Source: Planctomicrobium piriforme (GTDB taxonomy: Bacteria > Planctomycetota > Planctomycetia > Pirellulales > UBA1268). From it: a stretch of 40,303 nucleotides of DNA. The stretch is from positions 1 to 40,303 of the forward strand of contig CAMAVC010000022.1 of NCBI GenBank assembly GCA_945861585.1. Reading direction: 5' to 3'. Under the pieces are notes generated by a model. The model worked only from the letters and a program-made list of their open reading frames with translations. It had not been told where the DNA came from and searched no databases. Shown here piece by piece: positions 33,279 through 40,303 of this stretch. Every line of letters starts with the position of its first letter. Within the stretch, counting starts at the first letter, position 1. A program made the translations under genes and the position numbers.

Positions 33279-35989
33279 GGCGATCCCGCTCCGGGCAACG
33301 GCCTCCAGCGCAGGTTTCGCACCTGGGCGGTCGTGGCGTAGGTGGCGATGCCGAGCGGCAGCGACGGCGTCACCTCCTGACGAATCGACAGGGTCTTGCC
33401 TTCGAGTGCTTGATCGATCACGCCCTCTTCGTCGAGGCAGCATTCGATGCGCTCGGGTGTCACGCGCACCCGCACCGCATACCACCGGCCGGTGTCGAAC
33501 GCCCGGTAGAGCGTGGTGTCGTTGTGCGCCGCATCGAGGCCGTCGATGCTCGACAGCCCGACCACGCCGCCGCCCCACCCCCCGACGATCAGGCTGCAGG
33601 GATCAGCGCCCACGGGGAACGTGAGCCCGCAGAAAAAATCGTTGCCATCCACGCGGCGAGCCTCGAACGCGAGCTCGTAGTGCTGCCGCGGAAAGTCTTC
33701 TGTCCACGTGATGCCGCTCAGGTCGGCCCCCATGCCGATTTCGATCGCGCCGTCAACCACCTTCACTTCCCCTTCTCCCCCAAACGCGGTCGCCTTCCAG
33801 CCGCCGAGGGTGCGGCCATCGAACAGCGGCCGCCAGTCGCCCTGGGCGGCCGGCTGCGGCTCGCGCTCGGCTCCGATTTCGGTGCAGAGCGCACGGGCGT
33901 CGTACACCTTCTCGAGCGCCGCCGCGATGCCCGTGGCGTCGACAGCCACGGCCCGCGCCCGGGTGTCGTCATACGCAAGGTCGAGGGCGAGCGACTGGAT
34001 GTTGCCGTCGAAGATCAGGCCCACGAGCTCTCCGCGCACGTTCACCACGGGGCTGCCTGAATTCCCGCCGATGATGTCGGCGGTGGAGACGAAGTTGAAC
34101 GGCGTGTCGAGAAACGCCCCATCGCGCTCGAGCTGCGGCCGCCGCTCACGCCACCGCGGCGGCAGGTCGAAGGGCGGCGTCTCGCGTTTTTCGTCGGCCC
34201 GGGCCAAGAGACCACGATACGTGGTGAACGGCGGCACGGCGTGCCCGCCCTCCTCGTAGCCCCGCACGGTGCCGTAGGCGAGCCGGAGCGTGAACGTGGC
34301 GTCGGGATACATCGCCTCACCTTCCACCGCGAACACGGCCTGCGTGATCTCGGCATGCGCCTGCCGCTTCACCTCGCCGGCGGCCTCGACGATCTTCCGT
34401 GCGGCCCGCGCCTCGGCATCCACGAGCCGCGCGAGCGCGAGCATCGGATCCGCCGACGCATCGACGGCCGCCTTGCCGCCGCCGTACAGGGCCCGCCGTG
34501 CGTCCGGCCGGGCGCCACCGGCCCGCGTGCCGAGCGTCGTGCCGCCGACAAGCTCGGCCGCCCGCTCTCGCGGCGACTTCCCGGCGAGCACGGCGGCCAC
34601 GAGGGGGTCGTCGGCGCCGAGCGCGGTGGCGAACGCCGTCAGCGAGTCGGCGAGTTTCACGATCTCGAAGGCATCGTAGAGCGGCTCGGGCGAGAAGAGC
34701 TGCAGCTCGAGCGACTCGCGGTTCGAATCGCGGTATTCGCGCAGCCGTTCGCCGCTCGGCTTCGCCGCCTCGTCGGCGGCCCGCAGCAGCATCCGGGCAT
34801 TGGTGAAATACTGACTATTGAACCCGACCGCGCCCTCCAGAAGGTTGTGCCGCAGCGCCACCCGCGCGATGTCGGCTTCGGCCTGTTCGATCCGCTCGAA
34901 GGGCGATTGGCCCGCGGCGGCCGGCCGGGCCGCCACGATCTTGCGAAGCCGGTCTTCTGCCACGCGTTTCCTGGCGAGCAGCGGCGGATCGAGCAAGGCG
35001 GCAAGCAGCCCCTCGCGATTCTTGCGGCCGTTCTGCACGCCGAACAGGTCGCCCATCGCCTGCCTGCGTTCCTCCGGGCCCTCGCCTGCATAGGCCGCAT
35101 ACAGCGCTTCGAGGCGGTTGAGCATGCCGAGCGAAAACGGCACCTGCCGATCGCGCATCGCAAGCAGCTCGCAGACGGTGTTGGCCCGATCCGTGTGCCC
35201 GGGATGGCCCGACACAAACACGAGCCCGCCGGCCCCGACCGGCCGCTGAGCCCACGTGAGATGGTGGGGCACGCGGGCGGGCCTGCCGTCTTCGTAGGCC
35301 CTGAAAAAACAGACGTCGAGATTGAACCGTGGAAACTCGAAGTTGTCGGCATCGCCGCCGAAAAAGGCGATCTGCTGCTCCGGCGCGAACACCAGCCGCA
35401 CGTCGGTGTATTTCTTGGCCCGATAGAGATGGTAGCGGCCGCCTTGATAGAGCGTGACGACGTCGCTGCGCAGGCCCGTGGCGGAGAGCGATTCTTGTTC
35501 GATGTCGGCCATCACCTGTCGGCGGGCGGCGAAGGCGTCGGCCGCATTCAGGCGTGGATTCACGGCTGCCTGCACCCGAGCCGTCACGTCCTCGATCGAC
35601 ATGAGCACGTTGAGCTCGAGATCGAGACAGCGCAGCTCGTCTGCCTGCGACGCGGCGAGAAAGCCGTCGCGATACAGATTGCGGTTCGGCGTGCCGAGCT
35701 TCTGCAGGGCGTCGGCCCCGACATGGTGGTTCGTGAGCACCAGGCCGTCGGCCGAGACGAATGAGCCCGAGCCACCGGAGTTGAAGCGGACCGACGCCTG
35801 CTGGAGGTGCGTGAGCCATTCTGGCGTGAGCCGGGCGTCGCCAAGCGCGGCGGCATGGTCGCGGGCAATCCGCTCGAGTGGCGGGTGGCTGAACAGCCAC
35901 ATCCCCTCGTCGGCATGGAGGACTGCCGCGGTGGCCAGAAGCCCCGCGCAGGTGGTCAGGCGAAGACAGCGATGAAGGAGTGGCGTCAT
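33275..35989 (-). CDS. Secreted S46-family peptidase fused to a DUF1080 domain
   Basis: A 904-residue protein with a signal peptide (hydrophobic TTCAGLLATAAVLHADEG, cleaved near residue 26). Residues 27-700 are a family S46 peptidase (dipeptidyl-peptidase 7/11): the catalytic His in LTNHHVGADAL (88/89), the Asp in FFGGDADNFEFPR (213/215) and Ser644 in GGNSGSPVV, with EGMWLFSHPPLERI at the mature start. The remaining 190 residues (WRPLFDGRTLGGWKATAFGG through FFCGLTFPVG to VRNLRWRPL) form a DUF1080/3-keto-disaccharide hydrolase-like lectin-fold domain, common as a separate or C-terminal module in planctomycetes. Removing dipeptides while bound to glycan is a reasonable inference. It is the first gene of a two-gene unit. 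Confidence 0.92.
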   Translation of the reverse strand: MTPLLHRCLRLTTCAGLLATAAVLHADEGMWLFSHPPLERIARDHAAALGDARLTPEWLTHLQQASVRFNSGGSGSFVSADGLVLTNHHVGADALQKLGTPNRNLYRDGFLAASQADELRCLDLELNVLMSIEDVTARVQAAVNPRLNAADAFAARRQVMADIEQESLSATGLRSDVVTLYQGGRYHLYRAKKYTDVRLVFAPEQQIAFFGGDADNFEFPRFNLDVCFFRAYEDGRPARVPHHLTWAQRPVGAGGLVFVSGHPGHTDRANTVCELLAMRDRQVPFSLGMLNRLEALYAAYAGEGPEERRQAMGDLFGVQNGRKNREGLLAALLDPPLLARKRVAEDRLRKIVAARPAAAGQSPFERIEQAEADIARVALRHNLLEGAVGFNSQYFTNARMLLRAADEAAKPSGERLREYRDSNRESLELQLFSPEPLYDAFEIVKLADSLTAFATALGADDPLVAAVLAGKSPRERAAELVGGTTLGTRAGGARPDARRALYGGGKAAVDASADPMLALARLVDAEARAARKIVEAAGEVKRQAHAEITQAVFAVEGEAMYPDATFTLRLAYGTVRGYEEGGHAVPPFTTYRGLLARADEKRETPPFDLPPRWRERRPQLERDGAFLDTPFNFVSTADIIGGNSGSPVVNVRGELVGLIFDGNIQSLALDLAYDDTRARAVAVDATGIAAALEKVYDARALCTEIGAEREPQPAAQGDWRPLFDGRTLGGWKATAFGGEGEVKVVDGAIEIGMGADLSGITWTEDFPRQHYELAFEARRVDGNDFFCGLTFPVGADPCSLIVGGWGGGVVGLSSIDGLDAAHNDTTLYRAFDTGRWYAVRVRVTPERIECCLDEEGVIDQALEGKTLSIRQEVTPSLPLGIATYATTAQVRNLRWRPLPGAGSP

Positions 35990-36038
35990 GCTACGCAGCG
36001 TAGCCGAAACCAGGGCCGGCGTGCCCGCGGCCGGCTCC

Positions 36039-36067
36039 TTGCACAGAGAAGTGTAATTCTGTACACT
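36039..36067 (+). promoter_or_regulatory. sigma-70-like promoter with operator-like dyad before comM
   Basis: TTGCAC (36039-36044), a 17-bp spacer and TACACT (36062-36067) make a near-consensus promoter reading toward comM. The -10 box is one arm of a perfect inverted repeat, AGTGTA-N6-TACACT (36050-36067), so a dimeric regulator could bind over the -10. Confidence 0.6.
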
Positions 36068-36121
36068 CCCTGCACGCCGGCGGGATTCCGCCCGCTCTCA
36101 CCTCCCGGAAAGGACCGTGCC

Positions 36122-37660
36122 ATGCTCGCCCGCCTGCAGACTTTTTCGATGTTCGGGATCGATGCCGTGCCGATCGACGTGGAGGTCGACGTCTCCACCG
36201 GGGCCCTTCCCTCCACTGTGCTCGTCGGCCTCCCCGACGCCGCCATCCGCGAAAGCACCCATCGCGTCGCCCGGGCGATGGTCAACTCGGGGTTTAACCG
36301 CCCGAACGACCGGATCGTCGTGAATCTGGCCCCGGCAGAAATCCCCAAGCAGGCCGCGACGTTCGACCTGCCGATCACGCTCGGCATCCTCGCCGGCAGT
36401 GGGCAGTTTTCCTCGGAGCGGTTCAACGACTACGCCGTGGTGGGCGAGCTCTCGCTCGAGGGGTTCACGCGACCGGCCAGAGGGGCGCTCTCGATGGCAA
36501 TCGCAGCCGCGCGGCAGAAAAATCTGCGCGGTGTCGTCGTGCCGACGGCGAGCGCCACCGAAGCGGCCGTGGTGGAAGACGTGGAGATCATTCCCGTATC
36601 CACGCTTGCCGAGGCCGTTGGATTCTTTGCAGGCGATCTGCAGATCGACCCGACGGCCCCGCGGGTCAGCGAGTGGTTCGAGCGGTTCGCTCATTACGAC
36701 ATCGACTTCGCCGATGTGCGCGGGCAGGAGGCGGCGAAGCGGGCGATCTGCGTCGCCGCGGCCGGCGGCCACAATGTGGCGATGGTCGGGCCTCCCGGCG
36801 GCGGCAAGACGATGCTCGCCAAACGGATCCCCACGATCCTGCCGCCGCTCACGGCCGCCGAATCGATCGAAACGACCCGCATCTACAGTGCCCTGGGGCT
36901 CGTCTCGGCGGGCCAGCCGCTCTTGGCCACGCGGCCGTTCCGCGCGCCGCACCACACGATTTCAGAGGCGGGCCTCGTGGGCGGCCGCTCGATCCCGATG
37001 CCCGGCGAAATCAGCCTGGCCCACAACGGCGTGTTGTTTCTCGACGAGCTTCCCGAGTTCAACCGCCGCACGCTCGAAGTGCTGCGGCAGCCGCTCGAAG
37101 ACGGCACCGTGACGATCAGCCGTGCCCGCACCACCACGCGATTTCCGGCTGATTTCATGCTCGTGGCCGCCTTCAATCCCTGCCCGTGCGGGTATCGCGG
37201 CGATCCGCGCCGGCAGTGCCAATGCACGGCCCCGCACGTCGAAAAATATATGGGCAAGGTGTCGGGGCCGCTCCTCGATCGGATCGACATCCATCTGGAG
37301 GTGCCCGCCGTGCCGTTCCGGGAGCTCGCGTCTTCGCGAGCCGGCACATCGAGCAGCCAGATGCGGGAGGCCGTGCTCGCGGCCCGCGAGCGGCAGGCGC
37401 GCCGCTTCGCCGACCTGCCGACGCGGTCGAACGCCCGCATGTCGAGCCGCCAGATTCGCGAATTCTGCCCGCTCGAACCGGCCGCCGTCGACCTCTTGCG
37501 CGGAGCGGTGGCCGACCTCGGGCTTTCGGCCCGTGCGCACGACAAGGTGCTGCGGGTGGCCCGCACCATCGCCGATCTCGACGCAGCCGAGCGAATCGGC
37601 TGCGCCCATGTGAGCGAGGCGATCAACTACCGCCTGCTCGACCGGAGCCTCTGGACGTGA
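36122..37660 (+). CDS. comM: YifB/ComM-type Mg-chelatase-like AAA+ helicase
   Basis: A 512-residue AAA+ protein of the ComM family, hexameric helicases that promote branch migration during recombination of imported DNA. The N-terminal RuvA/Lon-like domain (SMFGIDAVPIDVEVDVSTGA, NLAPAEIPKQAATFDLPITL) is complete. Walker A is GPPGGGKTM at 223-231, followed by RPFRAPHHTIS, LAHNGVLFLDELPEF as Walker B and sensor region, and the Cys cluster NPCPCGYRGDPRRQCQC. The C-terminal Mg_chelatase_C part runs to YRLLDRSLW. AGGA lies before the ATG. In non-competent bacteria the job is less clear. The gene stands behind its own promoter, divergent from the S46 peptidase. Confidence 0.94.
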   Translation: MLARLQTFSMFGIDAVPIDVEVDVSTGALPSTVLVGLPDAAIRESTHRVARAMVNSGFNRPNDRIVVNLAPAEIPKQAATFDLPITLGILAGSGQFSSERFNDYAVVGELSLEGFTRPARGALSMAIAAARQKNLRGVVVPTASATEAAVVEDVEIIPVSTLAEAVGFFAGDLQIDPTAPRVSEWFERFAHYDIDFADVRGQEAAKRAICVAAAGGHNVAMVGPPGGGKTMLAKRIPTILPPLTAAESIETTRIYSALGLVSAGQPLLATRPFRAPHHTISEAGLVGGRSIPMPGEISLAHNGVLFLDELPEFNRRTLEVLRQPLEDGTVTISRARTTTRFPADFMLVAAFNPCPCGYRGDPRRQCQCTAPHVEKYMGKVSGPLLDRIDIHLEVPAVPFRELASSRAGTSSSQMREAVLAARERQARRFADLPTRSNARMSSRQIREFCPLEPAAVDLLRGAVADLGLSARAHDKVLRVARTIADLDAAERIGCAHVSEAINYRLLDRSLWT

Positions 37661-37712
37661 CCATGGAAATTCGACTCGACCCGCCCGCCCATGCTGTGCG
37701 ACGATTCGCGGG

Positions 37713-38447
37713 ATGGCGGTGCCACGAAATGTTTCCGACGCGCGAACGGCATCCACCCGGCCTTCGGCCGCGGCATGGCCGCTGCGCACCCTCATGGGCG
37801 CGGCTGCCGTGCTCGCGGTGCTCGGCACGACGGCGACTGTGATCGACCTGCCGGTCGCGTCGTGGTGTAAGGCGGGCGGTGTTCCGAAGGAAGTGCTTCG
37901 CTTTCTGAACTTCTCGGAGGTCTTCGCCCACACGATGGGCGTGGCAGTCATCCTCGTGGCTGCGCTCGTGCTCGACCCCGCGCTCGCCTTTCCCTCGCTC
38001 CGCTGGCCGGCCATCCGGTGGCCGTCGTTTCAGCCCACGGCCCCGCAGGAGCGCATGGCCCGGATGATCGGCGCCACCGCCTGCGGCGGGCTGATGGTGG
38101 ATCTCGTCAAAGCGGTCGTCGACCGAGCCCGGCCACGGGCCATCGACATCGCCGCGCAGGCCTCGGCGTGGGCCACGTTCGGGCTCGTGCCTGCCGGCGG
38201 CCATCATTCCGACGCCAACAGTTTTCCCTCGGGGCATGCGGCCGTCGCCAGCGGACTGTTCGCGGCGCTCGCCTGGCGATATCCGCGGGGCCGCTGGCTG
38301 TTTCTCACGCTGGCGGTGAGTGCCGCCCTGCAACGCGTGGCCACGGCGGCCCACTTTCCGAGCGATATCTGCATGGGTGCGGCGTTCGGCCTCGCCGGGG
38401 CGGCCCTGTTTCTGACCGACCGACCGTCCGTCTCGACTCCCGGATGA
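37713..38447 (+). CDS. PAP2-family membrane phosphatase
   Basis: A 244-residue integral membrane protein of the PAP2/BacA-independent lipid phosphatase type. The three active-site motifs are all present: KAVVDRARPR (K-x6-RP), PSGHA with the nucleophile-assisting His, and RVATAAHFPSD (R-x5-H-x3-D). Several membrane helices surround them (LMGAAAVLAVLGTTATVI, GVAVILVAALVLDPALA, WLFLTLAVSAALQ). Substrates in the family include undecaprenyl diphosphate, phosphatidate and phosphatidylglycerol phosphate; the sequence cannot tell which. ATG 37713 lies 52 bases after comM; the ribosome site is poor, so the start is less sure than the fold. Confidence 0.9.
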   Translation: MAVPRNVSDARTASTRPSAAAWPLRTLMGAAAVLAVLGTTATVIDLPVASWCKAGGVPKEVLRFLNFSEVFAHTMGVAVILVAALVLDPALAFPSLRWPAIRWPSFQPTAPQERMARMIGATACGGLMVDLVKAVVDRARPRAIDIAAQASAWATFGLVPAGGHHSDANSFPSGHAAVASGLFAALAWRYPRGRWLFLTLAVSAALQRVATAAHFPSDICMGAAFGLAGAALFLTDRPSVSTPG

Positions 38448-38483
38448 CGGCGACCGGCCGCACGCCCCCGGTCTCGCAGCGGT

Positions 38484-38513
38484 TTGGCAGGCGGTCTTCA
38501 TTTTTGGTAGAAT
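38484..38513 (+). promoter_or_regulatory. sigma-70-like promoter before the response regulator gene
   Basis: TTGGCA (38484-38489), 18-bp spacer and TAGAAT (38508-38513), giving a leader of about 57 bases. The spacer end is T-rich, in contrast to the GC-rich surroundings. Confidence 0.6.
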
Positions 38514-38576
38514 CTGGAATGAACCCCGGCTAAAAACAGCCCCTTCCCACGCCTCACGCTCCTTTCGGACCGCTGC

Positions 38577-39038
38577 ATGCCCCCCCAAAAACGCACCAAG
38601 AAAATTGCCAAGCCCGTCGAGCCGTCCGACGACTCGCCGCTGCCGGCATCCTCCGCCGCGGCTGTCGCTGCGGCGGGCGGAAAACGCGTGCTGCTGGTAG
38701 ACGACGATCAGGAGATCGTCGAGTCGATGAAGACGGTGCTCGAATCGAAGGGGTATGAGATCCTCGTGGCCCGCGATGGCAACCAGGGGCTCGTGCTCGC
38801 CGAGCAGGAGAATCCTGATCTCGTCGTGCTCGACATGATGATGCCCAAGCGGAGCGGCTTTCTCGTGCTCGAGCGGCTCCGCCGCAGCCGGCCGGTGCCG
38901 CTGCGCGTGATCATGATCACGGCCAACGAAGGCAGCCGGCACAAGGCGTATGCCGAGATGCTGGGGGTCGACGACTACATCCGCAAGCCATTTGCGATGG
39001 ACAGGCTGCTCGACAGCGTGCAGCGACTGCTCTCCTGA
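38577..39038 (+). CDS. Single-domain response regulator
   Basis: A 153-residue protein. The first 35 residues are basic and low-complexity (PPQKRTKKIAKPVEP, then an Ala-rich run). A CheY-like receiver follows: the acidic pocket VDDDQE (41-46), the phosphorylated Asp86 in LVVLDMMMP, Thr115 in IMITA and Lys137 in IRKPFA. No output domain. It has its own promoter and no sensor kinase next to it, so its partner is unknown. Single-domain receivers act by protein contact or as phosphate sinks. The N-terminal extension with lysines is unusual for CheY-type proteins and could bind nucleic acid or a partner. Confidence 0.93.
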   Translation: MPPQKRTKKIAKPVEPSDDSPLPASSAAAVAAAGGKRVLLVDDDQEIVESMKTVLESKGYEILVARDGNQGLVLAEQENPDLVVLDMMMPKRSGFLVLERLRRSRPVPLRVIMITANEGSRHKAYAEMLGVDDYIRKPFAMDRLLDSVQRLLS

Positions 39039-39110
39039 GCGGATCGCGCCCGTCTCACGGGCCTTCGCAACGCCCGCAAGCTGGGCAAGATGCGCGGCAT
39101 CAGCTTGAGA

Positions 39111-39150
39111 TTGACCCACCCCAGACAGAGGCCTACATTCCGACGGCCTC
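39111..39150 (+). promoter_or_regulatory. sigma-70-like promoter before dnaG
   Basis: TTGACC (39111-39116), 17-bp spacer and TACATT (39134-39139) form a strong promoter match. The -10 box lies in the loop of an inverted repeat GAGGCC (39128-39133) / GGCCTC (39145-39150), which could be an operator or a start-site hairpin. Confidence 0.6.
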
Positions 39151-39181
39151 TTGGTTGCAGATCGATTTTTGGAGTGCTCGC

Positions 39182-40303
39182 GTGGCAGCCTCGCCGGTTT
39201 CGTCATCCACCGCCGCCGGATCGTCGCTCCACGACGACCTCAAAGAGCGGGTGCGCGACGCGACCGACATCGTCGATCTGATCGGGTCGTACATTTCCCT
39301 GCGGCGCGGTGGCAAGGCCATGACCGGCCTGTGCCCCTGGCACGAGGATTCACGGCCCAGCCTCCAGGTGAACCCGGAGCGGCAGACCTTCCGCTGCTGG
39401 GTGTGCAACATCGGCGGCGACGCCTTCACCTTCATCATGAAGATGGAGAAACTCGAGTTTCGCGAAGCGCTCGAGCAGTTGGCCGACCGGGCTGGCATCA
39501 CGATCACACGCGGCCGCGGCGGCCTCTCCACCGACGACAAGGCGGCCCTCTTCAAGGCGTTGGCCTGGGCGGCGGAACGGTTCGCCGCCTGCCTCGAGCG
39601 GAGTCCGGAGGCTGGGGCGGCCCGCGACTACCTCGCCGGCCGCGGCCTTTCTCCCGACACGATCACGCGGTTCGAACTGGGCTTCGCGCCCCCCGCCTGG
39701 GACTGGCTCCTGCGCCAGGCTTCGGCCGCGGGCATTTCCGCCGGCCACCTGGCCAAGGTGGGCCTGGCCGTCGAACGCCAGGATCAATCCGGACACTACG
39801 ACCGCTTTCGCGACCGCGTGATCTTTCCGATCCGCGATCCGCTCGGCCGGTGCGTGGCGTTCGGCGGTCGGGTGCTGCCCGGGGCCGCCCCCGACGCCGC
39901 GAAATACATCAACTCCCCCGAGACCCCGCTGTTTTCCAAGAGCTCGATGCTCTACGGGCTCGACACCGCCCGCGAGACAATGGCCGTGTCGCGGCGGGCC
40001 GTGGTCGTCGAGGGCTACACCGACTGCCTGGCGGCGCGGCAGGCGGGCATCCACGACGTGGTGGCCGTGCTCGGCACGGCGCTCGGTGAGCGGCATGCCA
40101 AGCTCCTGCGACGCTACGCCGACCGGATCGTGCTCGTGCTCGACGGCGACGATGCCGGCCGGCGGCGGGCAGACGAAATCCTCGACGTGATCCTCGCCGA
40201 GCCGATCGACGTGCGGATCGCGCGGCTCCCCTCCGGCGTCGACCCGTGCGATTTTCTCGTCGCACACGGCAAAGACGCCTTCGAGGCGTTGCTGGCGGCC
40301 GCT
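39182..40303 (+). CDS. dnaG: DNA primase, 3'-truncated by window edge
   Basis: Makes RNA primers for replication. 374 residues are visible and the frame is open to the last base. GTG 39182 lies seven bases after GGAG, the best start. Zinc-binding domain: Cys51 and His54 in CPWHEDSRPSL, Cys72 and Cys75 in CWVCNIGGDAF. The RNA-polymerase domain follows (YLAGRGLSPDTITRFELGFA, RDRVIFPIRDPLGRCVAFGG), with the TOPRIM acidic residues Glu277 in VEGYTD and Asp321/Asp323 in LDGDDAGRRRA. The C-terminal DnaB-interacting domain is beyond the window; rpoD is often next. Confidence 0.95.
   Translation, partial: MAASPVSSSTAAGSSLHDDLKERVRDATDIVDLIGSYISLRRGGKAMTGLCPWHEDSRPSLQVNPERQTFRCWVCNIGGDAFTFIMKMEKLEFREALEQLADRAGITITRGRGGLSTDDKAALFKALAWAAERFAACLERSPEAGAARDYLAGRGLSPDTITRFELGFAPPAWDWLLRQASAAGISAGHLAKVGLAVERQDQSGHYDRFRDRVIFPIRDPLGRCVAFGGRVLPGAAPDAAKYINSPETPLFSKSSMLYGLDTARETMAVSRRAVVVEGYTDCLAARQAGIHDVVAVLGTALGERHAKLLRRYADRIVLVLDGDDAGRRRADEILDVILAEPIDVRIARLPSGVDPCDFLVAHGKDAFEALLAAA

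Overview
GC-rich chromosomal window, most likely from a planctomycete of the Pirellulales type. The signs are a planctomycete/verrucomicrobial (PVM) type bacterial microcompartment (BMC) locus, a Ser/Thr kinase with a WD40 propeller next to an ECF sigma factor, DUF1080 domains, split coaC/coaB genes, and dispersed palindromic repeats at gene ends. I saw no tRNA, rRNA, CRISPR array, prophage or intact insertion sequence.

Layout. 1-7.7 kb is housekeeping on the plus strand: yicC (partial), gmk-rpoZ-coaC-coaB, argC-argJ, an acidic small protein, a TPR protein and a purine nucleoside phosphorylase, then a minus-strand membrane-anchored protein. 7.9-13.1 kb holds ileS, purN, a DinB-like protein and an HdeD-like membrane protein. 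13.1-15.4 kb is a patch of decay and gene flux: a chimeric pseudogene, a SAM methyltransferase, remnants of a YoeB toxin and an IS91-type transposase, and an intact ribbon-helix-helix/PIN toxin-antitoxin pair. 15.4-19.1 kb is gcvP on the minus strand behind a tandem glycine riboswitch, with a GNAT gene whose 3' end runs into the riboswitch.

19.3-28.3 kb is the main system, a BMC operon: DeoR regulator, PduL, two hexameric shell proteins, acetate kinase, a pentameric vertex protein, a CoA-acylating aldehyde dehydrogenase, a second vertex protein, a degenerate RpiB-like protein, a third vertex protein, a class II aldolase and a lactate/malate dehydrogenase-like protein. The inferred pathway is: L-fuculose-1-P or L-rhamnulose-1-P is cleaved to DHAP and lactaldehyde. 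Lactaldehyde is oxidised inside the shell to lactyl-CoA, converted by PduL to lactyl-phosphate, and by the kinase to lactate plus ATP. The dehydrogenase may recycle NADH. Four proteins carry amphipathic terminal helices that look like encapsulation peptides. The type is known in planctomycetes; the RpiB-like protein is the least explained part.

28.3-32.5 kb has a WD40 receptor-like kinase with a small partner gene, divergent from an ECF sigma factor. 32.6-36 kb has an HD-domain protein overlapping a peptidase S46-DUF1080 fusion. 36-40.3 kb holds comM, a PAP2 phosphatase, a response regulator and dnaG (cut by the window end), the last two behind recognisable sigma-70-like promoters.
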